DNA of 64,000 nucleotides from Rubritalea squalenifaciens DSM 18772 (GCF_900141815.1 NZ_FQYR01000002.1:1031091-1095090); one strand, 5' to 3'; counted from the stretch's first letter, positions 16,896 to 26,097 are shown. The notes: generated by a model not told the origin, from the letters alone. Numbers and translations are program-made.

Positions 16896-18167
16896 CTAGT
16901 TGAGGGAGAAAGTGGTGATCACGGCGGCGTGGTCAGATGGCCAGGTGTTATTGAGGGCTGATGCGATGTTAGAGGCGACGTCGTGTTTCCATATGCCTAG
17001 TGTTGTTTCGATCTTTGTATGGAACACCTGTGAAACGAGAGGTTTCAGGCTGCTTCCTCTGTAGTAGATGTGATCAATCCTATCCTGAGGGTCTTTGAGA
17101 TAAAGAGGTGACCAGGTGTTGCCGGGTTTGGCCTTTGGATCAGGGTGGATCATGCGGAAGGAATCCTTGAGCTTGGCGTTGATGCAGGCGGTGCTCACTG
17201 GCCAGGCGATTTTCCCGATGCCACCGTGTTGGGGCGCGGTTTCTTCATTCCAGTCAAGGTGAGATGGCGCATTGAAGTCTCCGACTAAGAGGACTGGGGT
17301 TTTATCTGCTTGGGTCAGGTGTTTATCCATGCCCTTGAGTATGGTCGTGATCTCACCGTGGCGCTGAGAACGTAATTCTACTTTGAGGACTTTTTCCACA
17401 GTTGATCCTGCTTTTTGCGCCTCATGAGCTCCGGGGTGAGCAGAGTGTAGGTGGCAATTGAAGAGGATAATCTGGTTCGTTGGAGAGTTGGTGAGTTGGA
17501 TCCTAGCCCCTGTGGCGATGCCGGCTTTGAAGGTCTCCGTGATGGGGTAACGGCTGATGATGCCGCTGCCCCAATAACCCTCAGGAGTGTAATGCCAGCC
17601 CAGATCCCTTGCGAGCTGAGGAAGGATGTACTCACCTGAGGAGACTGTATTTTTGCCTTCCTGGATCCCAATCACATCCGCATCAGAGAGAATAATGGCA
17701 TTGAGGCCTTTCCGGTAGCCATCGTTGATCCAGCCGAGGCCCCGCCACATGTTAAAGCTCATGATTTTGAGCTCCGTGACTTTTTCTGAGGCAAGGCGGT
17801 GAACTGGGATCTTCAATGTCGCGTCAGCCGAGCTGCCCTTGAGGTCGGTGGCCCGGATGGTGAAGCTGTTGATTCCGCTGTCCTTTTCAGTCGGTGTTCC
17901 GCTGATCTCTCCATTGGTAGCCACTGTGAGCCATGAGGGGCCGTCGACTTTGCTAAAACTGAGTGAGTCGTTTTTATCTAAGTCTGTGGCGTAGGCACTT
18001 ACTTTTCCCGAGTAGGCGGTATTGGCGACTCCGTGTACCCGGCGGAAGCTTGGGCTGACCCATGTCGGAGGGGTGTTTGCATGGATCCCGTTAATTGTTT
18101 GTGCTTGCGCCATTGCCGGGAATGGTGCGAGGCAGCTTGTGATGAGTAGAATGAGAGCAGTTTTCAT
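16896..18167 (-). CDS. Secreted endonuclease/exonuclease/phosphatase with Ig-like domain
   Basis: A 423-residue exported phosphoesterase. Signal peptide 1-20 ends at AMAQA. A putative Ig domain (He_PIG type, about 33-122, with LSFSKVDGPSWLTV...GEISGTPT) precedes the EEP domain (about 130-423): FNMW (138-141), IGIQEG (168-171, catalytic Glu), GDFNAPSH and the final WPSDHA. The substrate could be nucleic acid, sphingolipid or an inositol phosphate. ATG 18167 is chosen over 18212 because it starts the signal peptide. It is a paralogue of the gene at 18324, with which it shares domain order and downstream hairpin. Confidence 0.85.
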   Translation of the reverse strand: MKTALILLITSCLAPFPAMAQAQTINGIHANTPPTWVSPSFRRVHGVANTAYSGKVSAYATDLDKNDSLSFSKVDGPSWLTVATNGEISGTPTEKDSGINSFTIRATDLKGSSADATLKIPVHRLASEKVTELKIMSFNMWRGLGWINDGYRKGLNAIILSDADVIGIQEGKNTVSSGEYILPQLARDLGWHYTPEGYWGSGIISRYPITETFKAGIATGARIQLTNSPTNQIILFNCHLHSAHPGAHEAQKAGSTVEKVLKVELRSQRHGEITTILKGMDKHLTQADKTPVLLVGDFNAPSHLDWNEETAPQHGGIGKIAWPVSTACINAKLKDSFRMIHPDPKAKPGNTWSPLYLKDPQDRIDHIYYRGSSLKPLVSQVFHTKIETTLGIWKHDVASNIASALNNTWPSDHAAVITTFSLN

Positions 18168-18263
18168 GAGTAAGGAGGTTACGGTCCGGGGATAACTTAT
18201 TCTATCTAGCAAAAGTGGTGAAGAGCTTGCAGTTTGGGGAGCATTGCGAATTTAAAAGAAATG

Positions 18264-18301
18264 AAAGCGGCCAAGGGAGTGATCCTTGGCCGCTTTTTTT
18301 T
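18264..18301 (+). terminator. Terminator hairpin, duplicate of the one at 16840
   Basis: Stem arms 18264-18276 and 18284-18296 are identical in sequence to those of the 16840 terminator, followed by eight T on the plus strand. No plus-strand gene precedes it. It lies 23 nt past the stop of the minus-strand gene at 18324, where it probably acts in reverse. Confidence 0.8.
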
Positions 18302-18323
18302 GTGCGTGAGCAGAGTGAGTGTA

Positions 18324-20171
18324 TTACGGTTGTACCGTAAATGTTGTGAGTACAGCACCGTGGTCTGATGGCCAGGTGTTGTTTAGAGCTGGGGTGATGC
18401 TACTGCCCCAGGCTCCCAGGGTTTCTTCGATTGCAGTGTGAAACATGCCAGATGATGTAGGGGTGAGGCTGCTGCCTTTGTAATAGATGAAGTCGATGCG
18501 GTCCTGGGCGTCGCCAAGGAAAAGGGGTGACCAGGTGTTGCTGGGCTTTAGCACTGGGTCAGGATTCACCTCGCGGAAAGAGTCCAGTAGGCCCGCGTCA
18601 GTACAAGCGAGGCTGGTAGGCCAGGCCACATAGCCGACTCCTCCGTGGAAAGGAGCGGTATCTTCCGTCCAGTCGAGATGGGAAGGGGCATTGAAGTCAC
18701 CGGTCAGCAATACAGGGATGTTTTCCGCATTGTTGATATCAGATGTCATGCCGCTGATGATGGCTGCGATCTGTTCGTCACGCTGAGACTTTTTCTCTTC
18801 GACAAGTACCTTTTGAGCGGTTGAGCCTTGTTTATGGGCTTCGTAAGGGCCGTAGTAGAGGTAGTCGAGGTGGCAGTTGTAGAGGATAGCTTCCTTAAGC
18901 GGGCTGCTGGTGAGCTTGATCTTTGCGCGGGTGGCTGATCCTACGATGGACTGTTCAGTGATTGGATAGCGGCTGATGATTCCAGGATAGCCTGAATAAT
19001 AGTGCCATCCCAAATCGGTGGCGATTTTCTGGGCTTGGTTAACGTTTGAGCCGCTGACGTTGTCCACGGTTTCCTGGGTGCCGATGATGTCAGCATCTGC
19101 CAAAATAATGGCTTCGAGGCCTTTGCGGTGACCATTATTGATTTGGCCGAGTCCGTGCCACATATTAAAGCTCATGACCTTGAGGGTGGAAACGGATTCT
19201 GATCCCGCTGCATAGATGATGATGTTCATCGTAGCGTCTGAGGTGTTTCCTCCCAAGTCCGTTGCTCGGACGGTGAATGCGTTCAAGCCGATATCGTTGG
19301 TTGTGGGGGTGCCGGAGATAGAGCCGTCTGCCTGGATGCTGAGCCAGGCTGGTCCATTGACTTTACTGTAGCTGAGGGTGTCTCCCGGGTCAGGGTCGGA
19401 GGCGTAGCTGCCAATTTTTCCACTATAAGCAGTACCTGCAATACCGTGAATCCTGCGGAAAGGGGACATGACCCATTCGGGCTGAGCTGGTCCTGCTCCT
19501 CCTGTGACGCTGAAGGAAAGTGGTCCGTCGAGGACGTTGTAGCCGTCGTTTTCCAAGAAGTAGGCCACGTAGTTTCCTGGCTGGAGTCCGGGATTGGGAA
19601 AATCTACCGATCCGCTGGTGGCTCCGCCGGTATATTTCCAGGTGAGGGAGGGGCTGCCTTGGGCTGGAGTGACACCTGGATTGTAGAGACCAATCCAATC
19701 ATTGGTGTTACCCGGGCCATTGCTGAAATTGACGGTGATCGTTTCACCATAGGCGTAGCTGGCCTTACTGGTGGTGATGGCTGGATCATTACCCTGTCCT
19801 CCTCCTTGGGTGACCGAGAAGTTGATGGGGCCTGAGAGGACGGTGTAGGTGTCGTTACTCAGGTAGTAGGCGCTGTAAGTGCCGGAGGTGAGGCTCGGGT
19901 TGTTAAAAGTTACGGAGCCGTTCTTGGGGCCTTTGTTCTTCGAGGTCTGGGAGCCGCCAATGTAGAGCCACTCACTGGCTGCCTGATTACCGGGGGTGAC
20001 ACCTGAAGGGTAGACGCCTACCCAGTCCTGACCGTCTCCAGGGCCATTGGTCCAGGAAGCGGTGATACTCTGTCCTTCCGTGTAGGACGAGCTGTCGAGT
20101 GTTAAGGTTTGGGCTACTGCGGAAGAGAGCATGCAGCAACCACCGATCATGGTTATGAGTTTAGTTTTCAT
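18324..20171 (-). CDS. Secreted EEP phosphoesterase with two SKICH-like domains and an Ig-like domain
   Basis: A 615-residue exported protein. Signal peptide 1-20 (ends AVAQT). Two tandem repeats follow (about 22-122 and 130-223), each with DWVGVY or DWIGLY, an aromatic W-x-Y strand and Y-x-A-Y-F/Y-L...Y-x-V-L; this pattern resembles SKICH domains. A He_PIG Ig-like domain (about 228-325) and the EEP domain (about 328-615, FNMW near 335, TQE near 366, GDFNAPSH, WPSDHG) complete it. Catalytic residues look intact. The initiation codon is directly preceded by a 9-bp hairpin. Confidence 0.82.
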   Translation of the reverse strand: MKTKLITMIGGCCMLSSAVAQTLTLDSSSYTEGQSITASWTNGPGDGQDWVGVYPSGVTPGNQAASEWLYIGGSQTSKNKGPKNGSVTFNNPSLTSGTYSAYYLSNDTYTVLSGPINFSVTQGGGQGNDPAITTSKASYAYGETITVNFSNGPGNTNDWIGLYNPGVTPAQGSPSLTWKYTGGATSGSVDFPNPGLQPGNYVAYFLENDGYNVLDGPLSFSVTGGAGPAQPEWVMSPFRRIHGIAGTAYSGKIGSYASDPDPGDTLSYSKVNGPAWLSIQADGSISGTPTTNDIGLNAFTVRATDLGGNTSDATMNIIIYAAGSESVSTLKVMSFNMWHGLGQINNGHRKGLEAIILADADIIGTQETVDNVSGSNVNQAQKIATDLGWHYYSGYPGIISRYPITEQSIVGSATRAKIKLTSSPLKEAILYNCHLDYLYYGPYEAHKQGSTAQKVLVEEKKSQRDEQIAAIISGMTSDINNAENIPVLLTGDFNAPSHLDWTEDTAPFHGGVGYVAWPTSLACTDAGLLDSFREVNPDPVLKPSNTWSPLFLGDAQDRIDFIYYKGSSLTPTSSGMFHTAIEETLGAWGSSITPALNNTWPSDHGAVLTTFTVQP

Positions 20172-20200
20172 GGGAATAGCAACATAAGGTGGCTATTCCC
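20172..20200 (-). promoter_or_regulatory. Hairpin abutting the start codon of the EEP gene
   Basis: GGGAATAGC (20172-20180) and GCTATTCCC (20192-20200) are perfect 9-bp arms. In the minus-strand mRNA the hairpin ends at the base directly before the ATG at 20171, and no Shine-Dalgarno sequence is present. It could control ribosome access. Confidence 0.45.
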
Positions 20201-20246
20201 GTGGCGGTAGTTGCAAAATCGTCTAAACCCTTGGCCTTTTGTTCGC

Positions 20247-21032
20247 CTAGTTCTTGAGGGGAAGATTCGCCAGGAGCTTGAGTACGGCGTCAGCAGTGGG
20301 GCCGGCAGAGGCCGGGTTCTGGCCGGTGACGAGACGTTCTGAGGTGATGACCTTCACTTTGAACTTCTCGGCGCCATCGAAGGTGGCTCCTTGTTCCTTG
20401 AGTTTGTCCTCGAGCAGGAAAGGGACCTCTTTTGTCAGGCCGACAGCTTCTTCCTCCTCATTGGTGAAGCCGGTGACTTTCTTGCCTTTGATCAGGAGAG
20501 AGCCGTCGGAGAGTTTCAGGTTTACCAAGGCAGCAGGGCCGTGACAGACAGCAGCTACGACTCCATCATTCTCATAAATGGCGGCGGAGATTTTAGAAAG
20601 GCCAGGAGCATCCGGGAAATCCCACATGGTGCCGTGTCCACCAGCAAAAAAGATGGCGCGATACTCCTTGGGGTCTACCTCAGAGAGCTTCTGCGTATTC
20701 TTGAGGGCTTCCTGGGTGCCCTCGGTCTCCATAAACAGCTTGTTGTCTGCATCCTTCATGTCCTTGCTCCGGGGGTCAATCGGGGCAAGGCCTCCCTTGG
20801 GGCTGGCAAAGTCCACTCCGAATCCCATCTTGGTGAAGCGGGCCCAAGGATGGGTGACTTCAGCCAGCCAGAAGCCTGTGGCTTTACCATTGGGCATCTT
20901 GGCATGGTTGGTGACCACCATAAGGATTTTGCCAGGTGATCCCTCAGCCTTGGCGCTTTGGGGGAGTAAGAGAGCGGACAGGCCACAGAGGAGTATCAGT
21001 GCGAAGAACGACTTTTTCATCATAGGGATCAT
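20247..21032 (-). CDS. Secreted DJ-1/PfpI family protein
   Basis: A 261-residue class I glutamine-amidotransferase-like protein. A signal peptide covers about 1-25 (KKSFFALILLCGL...AKA). AIFFAGGHGTMWD and VAAVCHGPAALV (near 160) give the oxyanion and nucleophile-elbow Cys of the Hsp31/DJ-1 group, which includes glyoxalase III and chaperone activities. Three in-frame ATGs at 21032, 21023 and 21020 are possible starts. Export is unusual for Hsp31 relatives but is seen in environmental Gram-negatives. It is separated from the EEP gene by 75 nt. Confidence 0.82.
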   Translation of the reverse strand: MIPMMKKSFFALILLCGLSALLLPQSAKAEGSPGKILMVVTNHAKMPNGKATGFWLAEVTHPWARFTKMGFGVDFASPKGGLAPIDPRSKDMKDADNKLFMETEGTQEALKNTQKLSEVDPKEYRAIFFAGGHGTMWDFPDAPGLSKISAAIYENDGVVAAVCHGPAALVNLKLSDGSLLIKGKKVTGFTNEEEEAVGLTKEVPFLLEDKLKEQGATFDGAEKFKVKVITSERLVTGQNPASAGPTADAVLKLLANLPLKN

Positions 21033-21070
21033 AGTAGCATAGAATTCCACCTTTGCCAGATGTCGGAATG

Positions 21071-21313
21071 CTATCTGAAGGAGCTCATCACGGTTGACCC
21101 TAAAGCGACACTGATAACCACTGCGATGGTCCAGATAAGCATCAGTTTCTGGCCCACTTTTGCGACATTCATCCATCCCCAGATGAAGGCGACAATCCCG
21201 CAGAATATACTTAGGATTCCAAGGAGGATTTTTTCATCTTTAAACATCTGAATCAATACCATGATCCAGAAAACAAAGGCGACGGCTGCAGCAGCCCAGT
21301 AGAGAATAGTCAT
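21071..21313 (-). CDS. Small membrane protein
   Basis: An 80-residue protein, MTILYWAAAAVAFVFWIMVL at the start, with three hydrophobic spans. The order of a Trp/Phe-rich helix, FKDEKILLGI and IWGWMN resembles small DUF-type membrane proteins common in Verrucomicrobia. Function unknown. A longer open frame extends upstream to 21541 but lacks protein character and overlaps the DUF2752 gene. Confidence 0.6.
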   Translation of the reverse strand: MTILYWAAAAVAFVFWIMVLIQMFKDEKILLGILSIFCGIVAFIWGWMNVAKVGQKLMLIWTIAVVISVALGSTVMSSFR

Positions 21314-21351
21314 CTGATAAGATAGGGGTTTGGTTTTGTAAGTGTCAGATA

Positions 21352-21741
21352 TTAAAATGTTAGTGCGACTCTGGTCAAGGAATAAGCTGTTAGCAAGATT
21401 AGCAGGCAGTAAGGCCATTTGGTGAGCTTTTCGCTTCTTTCTATGAATGATGATAGATGTTTGATTCCTGACTGAGGGAGGATGCAGGCGATGCCGATCA
21501 CGAAAAAGATGAGGAGTACGGGAATCGTAAATGCATGCCACCGCAGAGATGAGAGGATGTCTCCGTGAAGTAGGGCCACGATAGATCGACTCAGGCCGCA
21601 GCCTGGACAGCGTGCATCAAACAGAATGGGGACCGGGCATTCGTAGATACAGATGCCGGCTAAAAAGAGAGTGGAGTAGAGTAGGGAGCCTACAGTGAGT
21701 GCAATGCAGAGTGGGCGGTTCTTGATGAGTGAGCTGAGCAT
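21352..21741 (-). CDS. DUF2752 membrane protein
   Basis: A 129-residue inner-membrane protein. RCPGCGLSRSIVALLHGD is the DUF2752 signature (C-P-x-C-G-x-S/T-R); three hydrophobic segments surround it. The family is of unknown function and often sits beside small membrane proteins, as here. The ATG at 21741 is 26 nt from the end of the HD-domain gene, so these genes may be co-transcribed with polA. Confidence 0.78.
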   Translation of the reverse strand: MLSSLIKNRPLCIALTVGSLLYSTLFLAGICIYECPVPILFDARCPGCGLSRSIVALLHGDILSSLRWHAFTIPVLLIFFVIGIACILPQSGIKHLSSFIERSEKLTKWPYCLLILLTAYSLTRVALTF

Positions 21742-21766
21742 TGCAATGTTTATACTAGCAGAGTCT

Positions 21767-22354
21767 TCAGGGGGCGAGCCAGCCCCGATTGACGGCGACT
21801 TTGATGCGCGTGTGCATGTATTCCCAGAGTTCGGGGGAAGCTTTCTCGATTTTTTGGTTCTTATCGATGACCTGCTGGTAAGAAACGTGGTTCTCACGCC
21901 AAGCGCGTCCTTCGGTCTCCAGATTGTGGAGCATGGGGATGAAGCGGTCTAGTGCAGCGGCAAATTGGGCTTCCTGGCTTTCCTCGGCTTCAAATTCATC
22001 CCAGATAGCGCGAAACTCTCGGCCTTGCTCCTCGGGGAGCAGGCCGAATAGGCGAGTAGCGGCTTCCTTTTCCTGGATGGCTTTGGCGGCACGAGCGGCA
22101 TCGTCATACAAAAGCGCATCCCCGGCATCGACCTCCACGATGTCATGGAGCAGCAACATGTAGATTACGCGGTTGATGTTTGTGTCTTCTGGGGCGTAGC
22201 TGGCGAAGGTCAGGGCCATCGTGGCTACAGCCCAGGAATGCTCGGCAGAATTCTCGAAACGGGATTCCGTGAGCAGGTAGGTCTTGCGCTGTACTTCCTT
22301 GAGGGCGTCGATGGCCTTGATGAAGTCGATACGTTGCTGGAGGGCGTCGGCCAT
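21767..22354 (-). CDS. HD-domain phosphohydrolase (YfbR/HDDC2-like)
   Basis: A 195-residue HD-superfamily enzyme. NSAEHSW (36-41), LLLHDIVEVDAGD (67-79) and a late Asp supply the metal ligands of the HD_3/YfbR group, 5'-nucleotidases that act on deoxynucleoside monophosphates. The ATG at 22354 is 3 nt after the polA stop, so the two genes are almost certainly translated from one mRNA. Control of the dNMP pool next to DNA polymerase I is a sensible pairing. Confidence 0.82.
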   Translation of the reverse strand: MADALQQRIDFIKAIDALKEVQRKTYLLTESRFENSAEHSWAVATMALTFASYAPEDTNINRVIYMLLLHDIVEVDAGDALLYDDAARAAKAIQEKEAATRLFGLLPEEQGREFRAIWDEFEAEESQEAQFAAALDRFIPMLHNLETEGRAWRENHVSYQQVIDKNQKIEKASPELWEYMHTRIKVAVNRGWLAP

Positions 22355-22357
22355 GGA

Positions 22358-25186
22358 TTAGTGAGCTTGGAGCCAATTGCCGCCCATGCCGGTATCGGCT
22401 TTGGCGGGGACGTCGTGTGGGAGTGGGAGAGCGGTCTGCATGGCTTCCACAATTTTAGGGATGAGTTCGTCCTTTTCCTCGAGATGAAGGTCAAAGAGGA
22501 GTTCGTCGTGTACCTGGAGGATCATCTTGCTGTGGTAGCCGCCTTTTCTGAGGAGGTCGTCCACCTTGATCATGGCAAGCTTGATCATGTCTGCCGCGGT
22601 GCCCTGGATCGGGGTGTTGATTGCTGCGCGGCCTGCATTCTTGCGGATAGAGGCATTGCGGGAGTTGATGTCACGTAGCACGCGCTTGCGGCCGGAGAGG
22701 GTGGTGACGTAGCCGTCCTTTTCCGCCTGCTCGATAGTCTTGTCCATGAACTCCTTGATAGCAGGGTATTGCTCGAAATAGGTGTCGATGATTTCGGCGG
22801 CTTCACCACGTGGAATGCCCAGACGCTGGGAGAGTCCGAAGGCGGAAATACCATAAATGATGCCGAAGTTCACCATCTTGGCTGTGGAGCGCATGTCGCG
22901 GGTCACTTCATCCATGCCGACTCCGTAGACTCTGGCTGCTGTGGCGGTATGGATGTCGTGATCGTGCTGGAAGGCGTCGATCATCGCTTGGTCTCCTGAA
23001 ATGGCAGCCATCACGCGAAGTTCCACCTGGGAGTAGTCACAGGCAAAGAGGGTGAATTCCTCTCCGCGAGGGACAAAGGCTTTGCGGATCTCGCGTCCGG
23101 CCTCGGAGCGTACCGGGATGTTTTGCAGGTTGGGGTCAGAGGAGGCGAGGCGCCCTGTTGCGGTGAGAAGCTGATGTAAATGGGTGTGAATGCGCCCATC
23201 TGACGGGCAAATGTGCTCTGGCAGGGCATCCACGTATGTGGACTTGAGTTTGGATGCCTCGCGGTATTCAAGGATGTTCGCCACGATCTCGTGCTTGGGG
23301 GCGAGAAGGGAAAGGGTGGATTCGTCTGTCTTGAATTGACCGGTCTTGGTCTTCTTCGGTTTTTCAACGAGTTGCATCTCGCCGAAGAGGATCTCTCCGA
23401 GCTGCTTTGGCGAGTTCAAGTTGAACTCCTTGCCGGCTTGTTCGTAGATGCTCTTGGTGAGGTTCTCGATGCGCTTGGCGAGGGTGTGGCCAATTTCGGT
23501 GAGGGAGTCACGGTTAACACAGATCCCCTCGTGTTCGATGCGGACAAGAACTGGGAGAAGGGGTGACTCGATATCGTAGAAGACGTCTGACTGGCCGGAG
23601 GTGTCAAGCTGCTCGGCCAGGATCTCTGCCAGCTGGAAGGTGATGTCGGCATCCTCACAGGCGTAATCCTTGAGGGACTCGGCGCGGATGGCGCTCATGT
23701 CCACGTAATCCTTCTTTGTGGTCTTTTTCTTCTCGGCGAAGGAAAAGAGGTCGTCTGACTGGGTGGAGGCTTCCGCTTCGTTTTCCGCTGCGACATCGGC
23801 CAGTTTGATCGTGGTGTAGCCTAGCATGGACTCAGCGAGGTAATCCATGTTGTGGCGTTGCTCGGGATCCACTAGTGAGTGGGCAAGCATGGTGTCAAAG
23901 AATGGGCCTGTTGCTTGCAGGCCTTTTGCCAGCAGGACGGATAGATCGAACTTCAGGTTGTGGCCGATCTTGGTGGCCTTGGAGGTCAGGGCTGGTTTTA
24001 ATTTTTCCAGCATGGCTGATGGTGAGAGATCCTTGCCGGGGATGACGAAGTAGGCTTCCCTGGCTTTCCAGCTGAGGGCCACCCCCAGGAGGTCTGCGGT
24101 GCGCGGATTGAGTGCGGTGGTCTCCAGGTCGAAACAGAAGAGGTCCTGTTTCTCGAGTTGCTTGACGAGTTTGTCCAGTTCAGCTGCCGAATTGACCAGG
24201 GCGTAGTTGGTTTTGAAATCGGCAAGGGTCTTGAGTTCGGCCTGGACGAGTTCTGGTTGCTCAGCGCTGGCGGTGGTGCTGTGGCCGCGCCCTGCTGTAA
24301 AGTCATTGCCGTAGAGGCGTTTGCCAAGGGCGTTGAACTCAAGCTCTGTGAAGAGGGATTTCACAGCTTCATCATCGCGCTGGTCGAGGACAAGATCTTT
24401 GAAAGTGGTGCTTACTGGGGCGTCTACCATGATGGTGACGAGTTTTTTCGAGAGCAGGGCCTGTTCCTTATTGTTCTCGACGTTTTCCTTCTGCTTGCCT
24501 TTGAGCTGGTCGGTGGATTCCAGCAGTTTTTCCACGGAGCCGAACTGCTTGATGAGCTTCTTGGCGGTTTTTTCACCGATGCCGGGGACTCCGGGGATGT
24601 TGTCCGATGCGTCTCCCCAGAGAGCCAGGATATCGATCACCTGAGAAGTGTCCTCGATTTCCCACTTGGAGAGAATGGCTGGGACATCCATGAGTTCCAC
24701 CTCAGACCCCTTGCGGCCTGGCTTCCACATGGTAGTGGTGGGGGTGACGAGCTGGGCGAAATCCTTATCGGGGGTCACCATGAAAGTCTGGTACTCGCCT
24801 GTGGCATCAGCTTGGTGGGCTAGGGTGCCTATGATGTCATCTGCTTCGTAGCCGGGAAGCTCGATGACAGGGATGTGGAAGGCCTTAAGGAGGCGTTTGA
24901 CTTCAGGGATGGCCTTTGCCAGATCCTCGGGCATGGCATCGCGCTGGGCCTTGTACTCCGGGAAAATCTCATGGCGGGGTGTGGGCTCTTTCGTATCGAA
25001 GGCGACACCTAGGTGGGTAGGGGAATGGTTGTCGAGAATATCCAGCAGAGTATTCATGAAACCGAACACGGCTGAGGTATTCATGCCCTTGCTGTTATAG
25101 ATAGGATTGCGGATCAGGGCGAAATGCGCGCGGTAGACGAGAGCCATGCCGTCTAGCAGGAAAAGGCGTTTAGTGGTGTCGGCCAT
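22358..25186 (-). CDS. polA: DNA polymerase I
   Basis: A 942-residue three-domain Pol I for gap filling and primer removal. The 5' nuclease domain (1-290) shows GYEADDIIGTLA near 115 and DKDFAQLV near 140. The 3'-5' exonuclease keeps FDLETT near 352, so proofreading is probably active, unlike in Taq. The polymerase domain has DYSQVELRVMA near 716, the O-helix MVNFGIIYG near 775 and QVHDELLFD near 892. The ATG at 25186 starts MADTTKRLFLLDG; the extra 12 upstream codons are not typical. Confidence 0.96.
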   Translation of the reverse strand: MADTTKRLFLLDGMALVYRAHFALIRNPIYNSKGMNTSAVFGFMNTLLDILDNHSPTHLGVAFDTKEPTPRHEIFPEYKAQRDAMPEDLAKAIPEVKRLLKAFHIPVIELPGYEADDIIGTLAHQADATGEYQTFMVTPDKDFAQLVTPTTTMWKPGRKGSEVELMDVPAILSKWEIEDTSQVIDILALWGDASDNIPGVPGIGEKTAKKLIKQFGSVEKLLESTDQLKGKQKENVENNKEQALLSKKLVTIMVDAPVSTTFKDLVLDQRDDEAVKSLFTELEFNALGKRLYGNDFTAGRGHSTTASAEQPELVQAELKTLADFKTNYALVNSAAELDKLVKQLEKQDLFCFDLETTALNPRTADLLGVALSWKAREAYFVIPGKDLSPSAMLEKLKPALTSKATKIGHNLKFDLSVLLAKGLQATGPFFDTMLAHSLVDPEQRHNMDYLAESMLGYTTIKLADVAAENEAEASTQSDDLFSFAEKKKTTKKDYVDMSAIRAESLKDYACEDADITFQLAEILAEQLDTSGQSDVFYDIESPLLPVLVRIEHEGICVNRDSLTEIGHTLAKRIENLTKSIYEQAGKEFNLNSPKQLGEILFGEMQLVEKPKKTKTGQFKTDESTLSLLAPKHEIVANILEYREASKLKSTYVDALPEHICPSDGRIHTHLHQLLTATGRLASSDPNLQNIPVRSEAGREIRKAFVPRGEEFTLFACDYSQVELRVMAAISGDQAMIDAFQHDHDIHTATAARVYGVGMDEVTRDMRSTAKMVNFGIIYGISAFGLSQRLGIPRGEAAEIIDTYFEQYPAIKEFMDKTIEQAEKDGYVTTLSGRKRVLRDINSRNASIRKNAGRAAINTPIQGTAADMIKLAMIKVDDLLRKGGYHSKMILQVHDELLFDLHLEEKDELIPKIVEAMQTALPLPHDVPAKADTGMGGNWLQAH

Positions 25187-25302
25187 GGTGAGAAGATGGT
25201 GTAATACGAGAGAATTGGTCAATGGTTACCGTGAAAAATATCAATGATTATTGCGCAGAAAGAGCTGGTCAGCTGGGGATCGCTTGTTAAGGATTTTAAG
25301 CA

Positions 25303-26097
25303 ATGAAGAGTAGTTCCATACTATTGCTGTTAGTTTTGGTGGGAGCCGGGTACGTACTTTATCCGATGGCTTTACCGATTATGGAGAATGCCGGTTTGGT
25401 GGCGAAGGCTGAAAAACCGAGCGAGGACGAGGAGGTTGTTAAGGAACTAGAGCCCGCTCCTGTAGTGGAAGTCGATTTGACGGGGGTGACCCCAGAGGAC
25501 TTTCCTGATGAAGTTCAGTTGTTGGTTCCTGTAAAGCTACAGATCCCTGGGATGGAGGAGCCTATGGTGCTCAAGAAGGGAGCCATGGTTGAGCCGGTAA
25601 GGCTGCAGGGCGATAGTTTGATCTTTAAGCCGAAAATGGTCAGCGTGAATGCTAAAATCCCGATCGATGACACCAACTTCAAGGCGCTGATTAAGCCGAT
25701 TCTGGAGGTGAAGCGACGTAATGAGGCTGAAGAGAAGGCGAGGCTTGCCGCTCAAGAGAATGAAGCGAATGAAGCTGTAGTGCCCGAGCCTATGCCGGAA
25801 CCCAAGCCTGAGCCTCAGCCTGAGCCGAAAGCTGCGCAACTGAGTGAGGCTGCAGTCATTGATCTGATGAAGAGCAGTATCGCTGCTGGCGCAATCAAAG
25901 AGTTTACTGCCGACAAGGTGCTTGGCTGGAAGCTAGAGGGTGAGGAGGAGATCGACGGGCAGGAATATCAGGTAGGTCTGATAATCTACAATGCCGATAC
26001 GATCTTTGGGGAGCAGAAGCATGAGGTGAAGGCCTTGATTTTGGACGGTAAGATTAAAAAGTGGATTTGGGCACAAACTGGCGTGGAAGTACGCTAG
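25303..26097 (+). CDS. Hypothetical membrane-anchored protein
   Basis: A 264-residue protein. A single N-terminal hydrophobic segment (4-25, SSILLLLVLVGAGYVLYPMA) is a signal anchor. An acidic stretch, a beta-rich middle, a Pro/Glu linker (EPMPEPKPEPQPEPK, about 164-178) and a C-terminal domain follow. The linker suggests a periplasmic spacer. Function unknown. It is divergent from polA and is followed by a terminator at 26124. Confidence 0.65.
   Translation: MKSSSILLLLVLVGAGYVLYPMALPIMENAGLVAKAEKPSEDEEVVKELEPAPVVEVDLTGVTPEDFPDEVQLLVPVKLQIPGMEEPMVLKKGAMVEPVRLQGDSLIFKPKMVSVNAKIPIDDTNFKALIKPILEVKRRNEAEEKARLAAQENEANEAVVPEPMPEPKPEPQPEPKAAQLSEAAVIDLMKSSIAAGAIKEFTADKVLGWKLEGEEEIDGQEYQVGLIIYNADTIFGEQKHEVKALILDGKIKKWIWAQTGVEVR

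Noticed and set aside
16840-18301. Identical hairpins at 16840 and 18264 as ends of a mobile element
   Set aside because: They are T-tailed terminators beside paralogous genes; no transposase or target duplication is visible.
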